NCBI GenBank assembly: GCA_042140185.1
Contig: CP159477.1
Location: 3,100,001-3,164,000 of the forward strand
DNA: 64,000 nt
Source: JANSXG01 sp024743075
GTDB lineage: Bacteria; Planctomycetota; Phycisphaerae; Phycisphaerales; UBA1924
Direction of reading: 5' to 3'
Part shown: positions 8,114 through 17,726 of the stretch, piece by piece
Layout: every line of letters starts with the position of its first letter
Numbering within the stretch: the first letter of the stretch is position 1
Program-made: the position numbers and the translations under genes
Notes under the pieces: model-generated
The model's database searches: none
What the model was told of the DNA's origin: nothing
Seen by the model: the letters and a program-made list of their open reading frames with translations, nothing else

Positions 8114-9379
8114 ATGAACAGGTTTATGAAGTGGATTCAAAGCGGAGCATCACTGCTCGTCATCGCGGCGCTCGCCGTCGTCATGGCGACCCAGGCGGTG
8201 TTCGCTCTCGATAAGGTGACGCTGAAGAACGGTGAAGTGTACGAGGGAGAGATCCTTCGCGAGACCGACAGCGCCGTTTGGATGAAGCGTCGGGTCGGCA
8301 CCGTGGAGTTCGAAGAATTCGTGCTCAAGGAAGAAATCGCTTCCATCGAGCGCGATGTCGATACGCCGGGCGACGGCACCAAGTCGCGCGACGGTGCGAA
8401 AGATCGCGAGGCCCGCCAGAAGGCCATCGCCTCTGGCGCGACCAAGGTCTGCTTCATCTCGCTCGGCGACAAGGAGAACAACAAGGAAATGGTGGGCATG
8501 TACATCTATGGAGATGCCCTCCGCGACTCGATGAAGGCGCTGCTCGAATTGCCTGAGGAAGAGCAACCGGACATCGTCGTGCTCGTTGTCGACTCTGGCG
8601 GTGGTTACACCGCCGAGACCAAGCCACTCTCCGATGTTATCCACCTGGAGATGAAGAAGCATTTCCGCGTGGTTGTTTGGGTGGAATCAGCGATTTCCGC
8701 GGCCTCGTTCATCAGCTTCAACGCGGAAGAGATCTACATGAAGCCCGAGGGTCACATCGGCGGCACCGTGCAGTACATCGGCGGCCCCGGCGGTGCGAAG
8801 GCATCGGAAGGACGCGAGCTTCTTGAAGTCCTCGAACTCGGCGAAATGATCTCCAAGCGTGGTCGCCGCGACCCGCTGGTCATGCGAGCTATGCAGACCA
8901 CCACGCTGCTCACCGCGGACGTCAACGAGCGGACCGGCGAGGTGAAGTTCTACGACGGAGAAGGTGGCAAGCACGTAGTGAGCCCCGCTACCGAGATCCT
9001 CACACTGAACGCGCTCGATGCCGATTTCTACGGCGTCAGCAAGGGCACCGCCGCGAACAAGAACGAACTCGCCAAACTCATGGGCCTCAGCGAGTGGGTC
9101 GAGGTGGGCGAAGTCGCCGACGAGGTCCAGCGCCGGTTCCGTGACAACGTGAAGACCGCCGAAGTGCGGTCGGGCGAGGTGTACGCGAAATACCAGATCG
9201 CTCTCGCCAACGCGATCAACTCCGGCGGCACTGACCGTCAGCGTGAGGTCGGCATCGCTCGCCGATACCTGAACGAACTCCGCTCGATCATCAACCGTGC
9301 GGCCTCGTTCAAGAAGTACAACGGCATCACCGATGCGTTCTTCCGCGAGCAGGAACGTCTGCTCCGCAGCCTCGTCTGA
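8114..9379 (+). CDS. exported ClpP/NfeD-fold putative serine protease
   Basis: 421 residues. Signal peptide 1-32, then a beta domain (33-82: DKVTLKNGEVYEGEILRE) like that of the preceding gene. A ClpP-like domain follows: VVDSGGG at 158-164 corresponds to the oxyanion motif and Ser195 in AISAASFI to the nucleophile of NfeD-type membrane proteases. A long helical C-terminus (about 300-421) has no named domain. GAGGAACG precedes the ATG. It probably acts in the periplasm or at the envelope on an unknown substrate. Fold assignment rests on motif spacing, not on a search. A strong terminator follows at 9404, ending a two-gene unit with 6531. Confidence 0.7.
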   Translation: MNRFMKWIQSGASLLVIAALAVVMATQAVFALDKVTLKNGEVYEGEILRETDSAVWMKRRVGTVEFEEFVLKEEIASIERDVDTPGDGTKSRDGAKDREARQKAIASGATKVCFISLGDKENNKEMVGMYIYGDALRDSMKALLELPEEEQPDIVVLVVDSGGGYTAETKPLSDVIHLEMKKHFRVVVWVESAISAASFISFNAEEIYMKPEGHIGGTVQYIGGPGGAKASEGRELLEVLELGEMISKRGRRDPLVMRAMQTTTLLTADVNERTGEVKFYDGEGGKHVVSPATEILTLNALDADFYGVSKGTAANKNELAKLMGLSEWVEVGEVADEVQRRFRDNVKTAEVRSGEVYAKYQIALANAINSGGTDRQREVGIARRYLNELRSIINRAASFKKYNGITDAFFREQERLLRSLV

Positions 9380-9403
9380 GTGCCGAGTGTTCAAAGCGTG
9401 AAG

Positions 9404-9433
9404 AAAGCCCGGCGCACCAGCGTCGGGCTTTTT
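9404..9433 (+). terminator. rho-independent terminator
   Basis: Arms AAAGCCCG (9404-9411) and CGGGCTTT (9424-9431) extend inward by four more pairs to a four-base loop ACCA, and five T residues follow from 9429. It is placed 25 bases after the stop of the second ClpP/NfeD-like gene. Confidence 0.9.
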
Positions 9434-9449
9434 CTATGGTGAACGGCGC

Positions 9450-10430
9450 ATGACCCGAACCCTCGTCGCCATCTTCGGATTCGCGCTCTCGCTCGTCGGT
9501 CTCTTGGCAGCCTCGGCGTGCTCGCCGCCCGCAGAAGGCCCGCCGACGGCGAGCGATCGTCCGGCAAGGGTCGTGGTCGTCCGGCTCGACGGCTTCGTCG
9601 GCTGCGGCGTCGATGCCGAACTGCTCCGCCAACCGCTCGCCGAGATCGTTGCCGATCTGGACCGACGCGTGGACACCGTAGTGTTCGCGTTCGATTCCGG
9701 GGGCGGGATGCTCAACCGCGTCGGTCCGCTGTCGGATCTGATCCACGGCTACTTCGCCGAGCGTGACATCGATTGCATCGGGTGGATCGAGCGTGCGGAG
9801 TCCGCGGCGTCCATCGTGGCGCTCACGATTCCGGATCTTTGGGTGTCGCCCGACGGAACCATCGGAGCGGCGATCGGCGTCCGAGAGGCGGGGCCGGGAG
9901 CCTGGCAGGCGTTGCCCCCGGAGGAGCAGGAAGCCGTGCGTTTCATGGTCGCGGCGGCGGCATCACGAGGCGGCCACGATCCCGATGTCGCGCTGCACAT
10001 GACGCAGCCCGCATCGAGCACTGACGATCCCCATGGCGGTCGGGTGTTCACCGGGCAAGAGGCGACGGAGTTCGGGATCGCGCAAGCAGCGAATTCGATC
10101 GATGCCGCGCTGGACTCGATCTACGGGAGCTCCGGGTGGCAGATCGATCGGGAGCGATCGGACCGGATCAGTCGCACCGTCGAACGGGCCGAGCGCGTCC
10201 GGTCGGAACTCGCGGAACTGTACGAGCGGCTCGACCGGGCGACCGCATCCGCTGCCGAAGGGGATTCTTCGGCGGTCGGCTTGGCCGCGGAGGTGCTCGA
10301 TCAACTGCTCGAACTCGCGAGCAAAGACGACCCGGCGACCGTTCGGGCCGTCAGATTCCTCGGGGGATTCCAGCGCGTCTCCGGCGCGATCGATCGCGTG
10401 GATGCCCTTTCTGACCAGAACACGCCCTGA
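9450..10430 (+). CDS. lipoprotein with ClpP/NfeD-fold putative protease domain
   Basis: 326 residues. The N-terminus is a lipoprotein signal with lipobox LAASAC (Cys24). VFAFDSGGG (79-86) and Ser118 in AESAASIV match the oxyanion and nucleophile positions of the preceding paralog (8114). The shared order DSGGG, then PLSDLIH, then xxESAAS, then a strand ending in WVSPDGTIG supports common descent of the three genes. Unlike the other two it lacks the N-terminal beta domain. The helical C-terminus (230-326) may oligomerise. It is likely anchored to a membrane leaflet on the periplasmic side. The terminator upstream suggests its own promoter, though only 16 bases separate them. Confidence 0.7.
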   Translation: MTRTLVAIFGFALSLVGLLAASACSPPAEGPPTASDRPARVVVVRLDGFVGCGVDAELLRQPLAEIVADLDRRVDTVVFAFDSGGGMLNRVGPLSDLIHGYFAERDIDCIGWIERAESAASIVALTIPDLWVSPDGTIGAAIGVREAGPGAWQALPPEEQEAVRFMVAAAASRGGHDPDVALHMTQPASSTDDPHGGRVFTGQEATEFGIAQAANSIDAALDSIYGSSGWQIDRERSDRISRTVERAERVRSELAELYERLDRATASAAEGDSSAVGLAAEVLDQLLELASKDDPATVRAVRFLGGFQRVSGAIDRVDALSDQNTP

Positions 10431-10523
10431 GGCGTATCATGGCCGAACGAGATACCTCTTCTGACCGACTCCCCGGGCCTCGGGGGCAATCGGCCTTGTT
10501 CCAGTTTCGGAGTTCTTCCAGCT

Positions 10524-12278
10524 ATGACACGACGCGAAAAGCGCAACCCCGGTGCCGCCATGGGCAACGGCCTGATCCAGACCGACTTTGTTCCCGCCGA
10601 GATCGACGGTGCATGTTGGGATGCCCTTCAGCCGCTGTACACCGATCTGCTCGAGCGTCCGGTGACGTCAGCGCACGAACTCGAACGATGGCTGCTGGAT
10701 CGCAGCGAGCTGGACGCCGCGGCCAGTGAGGCCCGCGCGAATCTCTATATCCGGATGACCTGCCACACCGACGACAAGTCGGCGGCCGACGCGTGGTCCG
10801 CGTACCTCGACGAGGTGCCCCCGAAGCTCAAGCCCATCGGCTTCAAATTGGACACGCGCCAGACCGAACTCTTCGAGCAGATCGAGATGGACGACGAGCG
10901 CTACGGTCTGCTCCGCAAGAAGACCAAGCGCGAGGTCGAACTGTTCAAGGAAGAGAACGTCCCGCTGGAGACCCAACTCGCCAAGCTCGACCAGAAGTAC
11001 GACGAGATCTGCGGCAAAATGACCGTCGAGTTCAAGGGCGAGGAGCGCACCATCCCGCAGATGGGCAAGTTCCTGCAGGACAACGACCGTGCGGTGCGCG
11101 AAGCCGCATGGCGGGGTGTCGCCGACCGTCGCCTCGCGGACAAGGAGGCAATCGAGGACATCTTCGACCAGATGGTCGAGAAGCGTCAGCAACTCGCGAC
11201 CAACGCGGGTTTCGACAATTATCGGGATTACCAGCACGAGCGTTACCTCCGCTTCGACTACACCCCGGCCGACTGCGAGCGTTTCCACGACGCCATCGAG
11301 CAGCACGTCGTGCCGTTCGCGCGGAGGCTCGACGCGCGGCGGAAGCAGAATCTCGGCGTAGATGTCCTCCGCCCGTGGGACCTCGCCGTGGACGAGAAAG
11401 GACGCGAGCCGCTCCGCCCGTTCGACACCGGGCAGGAAATGATCGAGAAGACCCGACGCGTGTTCGATCGCCTCGACCCGCAGCTCGGCGAGCTGTTCGA
11501 TTCCATGGGCGAGAACATGGGACCGAACTTCGACCTCGATTCGCGCAAGGGCAAGGCGTTCGGCGGCTATCAGTACATGCGCGACCGCTCGCGTCAGCCG
11601 TTCATTTTCATGAACGCCGCCGGACTGCACCGCGATGTCGAGACGATGGTGCACGAGGCCGGGCACGCGTTCCACAGCTTCCTCTGCGCCAGCGAGCCGC
11701 TCATCGGCTACCGCGACTACCCGACCGAGTTCGCTGAGGTCGCGTCGATGACGATGGAACTCATGACCATGCCGTACTGGGATGAGTACTACCAGACGGA
11801 AGAGTCTGCGAACCGCGCCAGGCGCGCGCAGATGGAAGGCTCGATCGCTCTGCTTACCTGGATCGCGACCATCGACGCGTTTCAACACTGGATCTACACG
11901 AACAAAGGCCACTCGCGCGACGAGCGCAAGCAAGCCTGGCTGCGAATCAGCCGTCGCTTCGGGCACGATGTGTCGTGGGACGGCCTCGAAGACGCCGAGG
12001 CGTGGACCTGGCAGCGACAGGGCCACCTGTTCGGGCATCCGTTCTACTACATCGAATACGGCATCGCCCAGCTCGGCGCCCTCGGCATCTGGCTGCACTC
12101 GCTGGTCCGCAGCGAAACCGAGGCGCTGCGTCTGTACAAGCACGCGCTTGGCTTCGGCGGTTCCAAGCCACTGCCCGACCTTTTCAGCGCGGCCGACCTG
12201 CCGTTCGATTTCGGCCCGGATACCGTTGGTCGGCTCGTCGAAGCGGTCGAGCACGAACTCGGCAAGCTCTCGGATTGA
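10524..12278 (+). CDS. pepF: M3-family oligoendopeptidase (PepF-like)
   Basis: 584 residues. The zinc-metallopeptidase motif HEAGH is at residues 377-381 and a downstream Glu-containing helix (PTEFAEVASM) at about 402-411 supplies the third zinc ligand. The N-terminal half is the mostly helical M3 lobe with the typical ERTIPQMGKFLQDND and AATNAGFDNYRDY-type segments. It cleaves short peptides in the cytoplasm; no signal peptide is seen. The ATG at 10524 is used here; an ATG at 10560 (MGNGLIQTDF) is also possible, and neither has a strong ribosome site. A terminator follows at 12299. Confidence 0.9.
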   Translation: MTRREKRNPGAAMGNGLIQTDFVPAEIDGACWDALQPLYTDLLERPVTSAHELERWLLDRSELDAAASEARANLYIRMTCHTDDKSAADAWSAYLDEVPPKLKPIGFKLDTRQTELFEQIEMDDERYGLLRKKTKREVELFKEENVPLETQLAKLDQKYDEICGKMTVEFKGEERTIPQMGKFLQDNDRAVREAAWRGVADRRLADKEAIEDIFDQMVEKRQQLATNAGFDNYRDYQHERYLRFDYTPADCERFHDAIEQHVVPFARRLDARRKQNLGVDVLRPWDLAVDEKGREPLRPFDTGQEMIEKTRRVFDRLDPQLGELFDSMGENMGPNFDLDSRKGKAFGGYQYMRDRSRQPFIFMNAAGLHRDVETMVHEAGHAFHSFLCASEPLIGYRDYPTEFAEVASMTMELMTMPYWDEYYQTEESANRARRAQMEGSIALLTWIATIDAFQHWIYTNKGHSRDERKQAWLRISRRFGHDVSWDGLEDAEAWTWQRQGHLFGHPFYYIEYGIAQLGALGIWLHSLVRSETEALRLYKHALGFGGSKPLPDLFSAADLPFDFGPDTVGRLVEAVEHELGKLSD

Positions 12279-12298
12279 TCCTTCGCCTTCGATCACCC

Positions 12299-12331
12299 CG
12301 CCCGGCATCGCGGCCGGGCGATCTTTGTTTT
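12299..12331 (+). terminator. rho-independent terminator after the oligoendopeptidase gene
   Basis: Stem CGCCCGGC (12299-12306) with GCCGGGCG (12313-12320), a six-base loop, then the T-rich stretch ATCTTTGTTTT. The hairpin ends 20 bases before the next start codon. Confidence 0.75.
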
Positions 12332-12340
12332 GGACCGGAC

Positions 12341-12694
12341 ATGACGACCAAGCCAGAGATCGCTCGCTTCGAGGATTTTCAGAAACTCGACATCCGCGTC
12401 GGCATCATCCGAGACGCTCAACCGCTCAAAGGCGCGCGGAAGCCGGCGTACGCGCTGCGGATCGATCTGGGAAGCGAATTCGGCGAGCGGTCGTCCAGCG
12501 CACAGATCACGGCGCTCTACGAGCCGGCGGAGCTCATCGGGCGCCGCGTGATGTGCGTAGTGAACTTTCCGCCAATGCGCATCGCCGGATTCAAGAGCGA
12601 GGTGCTGACGCTCGGCGTGTACACCGACAACGGCGTCGCGCTGATCTCACCCGACGACCGGGGCGACCCGAAACCCGGCGACCGACTCGGCTGA
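12341..12694 (+). CDS. tRNA-binding-domain protein (CsaA-like)
   Basis: 117 residues forming a single OB-fold EMAP/tRNA-binding domain: FQKLDIRVGIIRDAQPLKGA at the N-terminus, QITALYEPAELIGRRVMCVVN in the middle, and the KSEVLTLGV strand near the end. This is the layout of CsaA, a homodimeric export-linked chaperone, and of the C-terminal domain of MetRS. As it stands alone, CsaA is the best comparison, although the biochemical role is inferred. The ATG at 12341 gives the family length. It is convergent with the next gene on the minus strand. Confidence 0.85.
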   Translation: MTTKPEIARFEDFQKLDIRVGIIRDAQPLKGARKPAYALRIDLGSEFGERSSSAQITALYEPAELIGRRVMCVVNFPPMRIAGFKSEVLTLGVYTDNGVALISPDDRGDPKPGDRLG

Positions 12695-12714
12695 TTCCGA
12701 GCCGGACCGACTGC

Positions 12715-13688
12715 TTACCCAGCGTCGTCCGGATCGACCGGCTTCGCGCCGCCCTCGTCCAGGTGCTCGACCTCAAACCGCACAGAGACGAATTGCTCCA
12801 TGAGCTGCGTGATCCCGCGCTCGACGATCTCAAACGTGAGTTTCGTGGATCCCTCGTTCACCGCTCGGACCGGCAGCAGGCGGTCCAGACGCATGAACGA
12901 CTCGCCCTCGATTCTGCCGCTCGCTTGCTTCAGAGTGGTCTGCGCGCCCGGGACTCCGGAGTCGAACTTCTGCTCGCTCGCGGTCTGTTCGCCCGTGATC
13001 TTCACTTCTATCGTGTCGCCCTCGCGCCGCACGAGTTCGTACACCACCGAGTTCTTCAGGGTGGGGGCGTTCGGCATCGTCAGCGACTGTTCGACGCGCC
13101 AACGCGCACCGGGACCGACCGCTTCCTCGGGGAGCGGCTGCGAGAGCGATTCGACCATCCGTCGCACCCCGTTCGCCCCGCCCAGCAAATCAAGAATCTG
13201 CGCAGGAAGGTCTGCGGCGTTCGTTTCGGTGACGAATCCACGTGAATCCGTGACGAAGGTGAGCTTCGTGCCTTCCAGCGGGCGAAGCACACGCCAGATC
13301 GCATCGCGGACCATCGGGTCGACATCGCCTTCGAGTTCGACGGACTCGTAGACGGTTTCCACCGGGTAGCGCCCCTGATCGTCGGGCTCACCCGCGGTCG
13401 CGCTGACCGTGAAGACGTACGCTGGCAGGTTCACCGGCGGCATCGGGTTGCCGTCGAACGCCAACGACATTTCCATCGCCATCTTCATCCGAGCTCGTAC
13501 AGGCACACCAACCTGCGGCGCCCACCGCAGCACGCGTTGTTCTCCATGCCCCGCATCGAGCAGAGTGACCGTCGCGCCGCTGCGCGCTTGTCCTGCGCAG
13601 CGGACGCGTGGCTGGCGGGGCCTATGGCGCCGGAGCCAAGCACGAACCCAAGGGTCACAAGAAGCGAACGGATCGGCTGGCGTCGCAT
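12715..13688 (-). CDS. secreted protein of unknown function, split by a frame change
   Basis: The signal peptide (RRQPIRSLLVTLGFVLGSG) starts at the ATG at 13688 and reads to about 13575 (ASAAQDKRAAAR). The protein then continues one frame over from TVTLLDAGHGEQRVLRW to the stop at 12715. Together this gives about 320 residues. The body is beta-rich, with paired strands such as PAYVFTVSAT and GDTIEVKITGE and a helical LPAQILDLLGGANGVRRM segment. Planctomycete proteins of the DUF6263 kind share this general appearance, but I cannot confirm membership. The frame change lies at about 13570-13585. It is divergent from the decarboxylase gene at 13762. Confidence 0.55.
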
Positions 13689-13761
13689 GGCGGGCCCTTT
13701 CATGAGCGGTGGTTCCGTGTCGAGTGTACACCGTGGCTGTTCCAAAGCGTATCGTGGTCCT

Positions 13762-15301
13762 ATGGCAAACAACGAGCCAGAGATCGCTTCCGGACCCGTT
13801 CCGCCGCTCCCGGGGCCGGAACCGGCGCCGGCGCACATGTCCCCCGCAGAGTTCCGCGAACTCGGCCACCGGATGGTCGATTACATCGCGGACTACTACG
13901 AGCGCTTGAACTCCGCGGGTCGGCCGGATGTGCTTCCGCGCGAAGCCGGGTGAAATCGCGGGGGCTCTTCCAAAGCGTGTTTCGGAGGCCGGCTCACCCC
14001 TCCAGGAGTCCGGGTTCGACGCCATGCTGCATGACCTCGATGAACTGGTCATGCCGGGCCTCACCCACTGGCAGCACCCGAACTTTTACGCATTCTTTCC
14101 GGCCAACAGTTCGTTCCCTGCGATCCTCGGCGACATGCTCGCGACCGGACTCGCCGTCCAAGGCATGCTCTGGCAGACCTCGCCGGCCTGCACGGAAGTC
14201 GAGACCGCGGTCCTCGATCAGGTAGCCCGTCTGATCGCGTTGCCCGAATCGTTCACGAGCACGGACGGCGGCGGGGTCATTCAGGGGACGGCATCCGAAG
14301 CGACTCTGGCCGCCATGGTCGCCGCCCGCGACCGTGCTCAGCGCAAGCATCCCGAGGCCGACCTCGTCGCGTACACATCAACCCAGGCGCACTCATCCAT
14401 CGTCAAAGCCGCGATGGTCTGCGGCATCGGGCGAGATCGGGTCCGGCTCGTCGGCACGGATGAAAGGCTTGCCATGAACCCTGACCGACTGCGCGACGCG
14501 ATCCAAGCCGACCTCGACGCCGGCCTGACCCCGTTCTTCGTCGGTGCCACGCTCGGCACGACCTCCAGCGGCGCCGTTGATCCGCTCGAACCGATCGGGA
14601 AGATTGCCGCCGAGCATGACTGCTGGGTACACGTGGACGCCGCGTGGGCCGGCAGCGCGCTGGTGTGCGAAGAGCACCGCTGGATGCTGAAAGGCATCGA
14701 GCGTGCGTCGTCTTTTTCGTTCAACCCGCACAAGTGGCTGCTGACGAATTTCGATTGCTCGCTCATGTGGCTCAACGGGCGGGCCCGGCGCGACGAGCTC
14801 GTCAGCGCGATGAGCATCGTCCCCGAGTACCTGCGCAATCAGGCGAGCGACGAGGGCGCGGTGATCGACTACCGCGACTGGCATGTTCCCCTCGGCAGGC
14901 GCTTCCGGGCGCTCAAACTCTGGTTCGTGCTGCGCCATTACGGCGCGAGCGGCCTGCGAGCCCACATCCGCCTGCACTGTCGTCTCGCCGAGAGACTGGA
15001 GCGGGTCATACGGGCCGACGACCGGGTCGAACTCCTCACGCCCAGGTCGCTGAGCCTGCTTTGCTTCGCCGTGCGAGGATCAGATTTCACAGAATCTGAA
15101 CGTTTGAGCCGCGAACTGCTCCGGCGCGTCAACGACTCCGGAAAGGCCTACCTCACCCACACCACGCTCCCTCACCCGGACGGCGGATCTCGCTACGCCG
15201 TACGCTTCGCGATCGGCGCAACGCTGACCACCAAGGAGCACGTGCAGGACACATGGCGATTGATCTCGGAACTGATCGATGAGGTCCGGGGCGATCTATA
15301 A
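13762..15301 (+). CDS. pyridoxal-phosphate aromatic-L-amino-acid decarboxylase family, frame change near the start
   Basis: Group II PLP decarboxylase of about 512 residues. The first 58 codons from the ATG at 13762 (FRELGHRMVDYIADYYERL, typical of the family) run into a stop at 13951. The rest continues in the next frame from about 13940 (AKPGEIAGALPKRVSE) to 15301. Downstream are MPGLTHWQHPNFYAFFPANS, the PLP-contact HVDAAWAGS with the cofactor-ring Asp, and FNPHKWLLTNFDC with the Schiff-base Lys. It would decarboxylate tryptophan, DOPA, phenylalanine or a related amino acid to the amine. Substrate choice is not resolved. The frame change lies at about 13938-13950. Confidence 0.85.
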
Positions 15302-15337
15302 TGCCCGTTCGCGCCGCACCGGCGCACGGGGCAGGCG

Positions 15338-17614
15338 ATGAGCAGCAAGAAGAAGCACAAGAACAATCCGAGCAGCGACGCCGGGAGCAACGGTTCGGGC
15401 ACCGGCGATGTGTTTTCGACGAAGGATCCGCTCGCCGTACTCGCGACGCGCGTCTCGGTGCCGGCCGACATCGACCCGGACTCCGATCCGTCCCAGTTCT
15501 TCAACCGGGACCTGTCGTGGCTCGAGTTCAACCGTCGTGTTCTCGGCCAGGCAACCGACGAACGCACACCGCTGCTCGAACGCGTGAAGTTCCTCACGAT
15601 CTGCGCGAGCAACCTCGATGAGTTCTTCATGAAGCGCGTCGCCCTGCTCAAACGACGCCTCCGGTCGGGCTACGAGATTCACGCCCACAACGGCATGACG
15701 GTCCGCCAGCAACTCGACGCGGCGCGCGCGATGGTCAAGGAACTGCAGGAAATGCAGGCCCGCTGCTTCGAGGATCTGGTCCTCCCGGCGTTGCGCGAGA
15801 ACGGTATCGACATCGCAAAGTACGCCGACCTTGAGCCATCCGACCGCGAGCGCGTCGACGAATGGTTCCACACGAACGTGTTCCCCATTCTCACGCCGCT
15901 CGCGGTCGACCAGGGCCACCGGTTCCCGTTCATCTCGAACCTGTCCGAGTCGCTGGGCATCCTCGTCAGCCAACCCGGATCATCGGACAAGCTCTTCGCA
16001 CGCATCAAGGTCCCCGACGCCCTCCCACGGATCGTCAGCGTCCCGCCCGACGGCGGCGAGATCGGCCCGCTCCGTGACGCGGATCAGATCCGGCTGGTTT
16101 CGCTCGAGCAGATCATTCAGCACAACCTCGACGCGGTCTTCCCCGGTATGCAGATCGTCGACATCATGCCCTTCCGCGTCACCCGATCGACCGGCGTTGA
16201 CCTTGAGGGCGAAGAGGTCGAAGACCTGCTCGAACACGTCGAGGCCGAACTGCAGATGCGCCGCTTCGCCTCCGTCGTGCGCCTCGAAGTCGCGAGCACG
16301 CCATCCGATCCGATCATCTCGCTGCTGAAGGAAGAACTCGAACTCGACGACGAGGATGTTTATGTCCGGGGCGGCCTGCTGGAGTACCAGGACCTGACCG
16401 ACATCATCGCCCTCGATCGCCCCGCCCTGAAGCAGCGTCCGTGGACCGGCGTCGTGCCGCCCAGACTGCGGGACGAGGACACCGACATCTTCTCGGCCAT
16501 CCGCGAGCAGGACGTCCTTGTCCACCACCCCTACGAGTCGTTCGCGGCGTCGGTCGAGCGCTTCATCGCCGCCGCGGCCAAGGACCCGAACGTCTTGGCG
16601 ATCAAGCAGACGCTCTATCGCACCTCGCGAGATTCGCCCTTCATCGACTCGCTCATCCGCGCCGCGGAAGAGGGCAAGCAGGTCGCCTGCCTCGTCGAAC
16701 TCCGCGCCCGCTTCGACGAGGACAAGAACGTCCGCTTCGCCCGACACCTCGAAAAGCACGGCGTGCATGTCGCCTACGGCGTCATCGGCCTCAAAACCCA
16801 CTGCAAGTGCTCGCTCGTCGTGCGCCGCGAGGGTGATCGCCTCCGTTCCTACGCCCATGTTGGCACCGGCAACTACCACCCCGGCACCGCGCAGCTCTAC
16901 ACCGACTGCGGCCTGCTCACCTGCGATCCAGCGATCTGTGAGGATGTGATCAACATCTTCAACTACCTCACCGGGCGCTCACTGAACCGCCACTACAACA
17001 AACTCCTGATCGCGCCGGTGACCATGCGCGAGCGCTTCTACGAGCTGATCGATCGCGAGGTGCAGAACGCCCGCGCCGGGAAGCCCGCGCGCGTGGTCGC
17101 CAAGATGAACCAGCTCGAAGACGTCGGCATCATCAAGCGCCTGTACGAGGCTTCGCAGGCCGGCGTGAAGATCACCTGCATCGTCCGCGGCTTCTGCTGC
17201 CTCCGCCCCGGCGTGCCCGGCCTGTCGGAGAACATCCGCATCGTCTCGGTCGTCGGGCGATTCCTCGAGCACGCGCGGATCTTCCACTTCGCGTGCGGAC
17301 GCGAGGACCCTGTCGATGGAGAGTGGTACATCGGTTCGGGCGACTGGATGAGCCGGAACCTCAACAACCGCGTCGAGGCCGTGACCCCCGTCGAAGATCG
17401 CGACGCCCGGCGCAAACTCAGCGACATCCTGCTCGCCGGCGTGCACGATCGACGTCACGCCTGGGAACTCGATTCGAACGGGAAGTACGCCCTGCTCAAG
17501 CCCGGCCCCGACGATCCAGAAGATTCCATGGCCCGACTCGGCACCTTCGAGACGCTGTGCCGCGCAGCCCTCGAAAGCAGCAGGGCGGTACGGTCGGCCG
17601 GCTACCTGTTCTGA
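15338..17614 (+). CDS. ppk1: polyphosphate kinase 1
   Basis: 758 residues. An N-terminal domain beginning FFNRDLSWLEFNRRVL and ASNLDEFFMKRVALLK is diagnostic of PPK1. The catalytic phospholipase-D-like halves follow: KTHCKCSLVVRREG, where His488 is the likely phospho-enzyme residue, with YAHVGTGNYHPGTAQLYTD, and a second half with EWYIGSGDWMSRNLNNRVE. It polymerises ATP gamma-phosphate reversibly into polyphosphate, used for phosphate storage and stress. The first 40 residues are Lys/Ser/Gly-rich and extra to the family. No ppx is nearby. Translation starts at 15338, 36 bases after the decarboxylase stop. Confidence 0.95.
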   Translation: MSSKKKHKNNPSSDAGSNGSGTGDVFSTKDPLAVLATRVSVPADIDPDSDPSQFFNRDLSWLEFNRRVLGQATDERTPLLERVKFLTICASNLDEFFMKRVALLKRRLRSGYEIHAHNGMTVRQQLDAARAMVKELQEMQARCFEDLVLPALRENGIDIAKYADLEPSDRERVDEWFHTNVFPILTPLAVDQGHRFPFISNLSESLGILVSQPGSSDKLFARIKVPDALPRIVSVPPDGGEIGPLRDADQIRLVSLEQIIQHNLDAVFPGMQIVDIMPFRVTRSTGVDLEGEEVEDLLEHVEAELQMRRFASVVRLEVASTPSDPIISLLKEELELDDEDVYVRGGLLEYQDLTDIIALDRPALKQRPWTGVVPPRLRDEDTDIFSAIREQDVLVHHPYESFAASVERFIAAAAKDPNVLAIKQTLYRTSRDSPFIDSLIRAAEEGKQVACLVELRARFDEDKNVRFARHLEKHGVHVAYGVIGLKTHCKCSLVVRREGDRLRSYAHVGTGNYHPGTAQLYTDCGLLTCDPAICEDVINIFNYLTGRSLNRHYNKLLIAPVTMRERFYELIDREVQNARAGKPARVVAKMNQLEDVGIIKRLYEASQAGVKITCIVRGFCCLRPGVPGLSENIRIVSVVGRFLEHARIFHFACGREDPVDGEWYIGSGDWMSRNLNNRVEAVTPVEDRDARRKLSDILLAGVHDRRHAWELDSNGKYALLKPGPDDPEDSMARLGTFETLCRAALESSRAVRSAGYLF

Positions 17615-17726
17615 AACGGGCTTCGGATTTACCCGGCGATGTTGTCCACTTGCCTTGTTTGAGATACTGTGATGAAACAAGTGGCTTGCCAAGTGGCGGC
17701 TCAAACTCCTGAAGAGGATTTGCACC

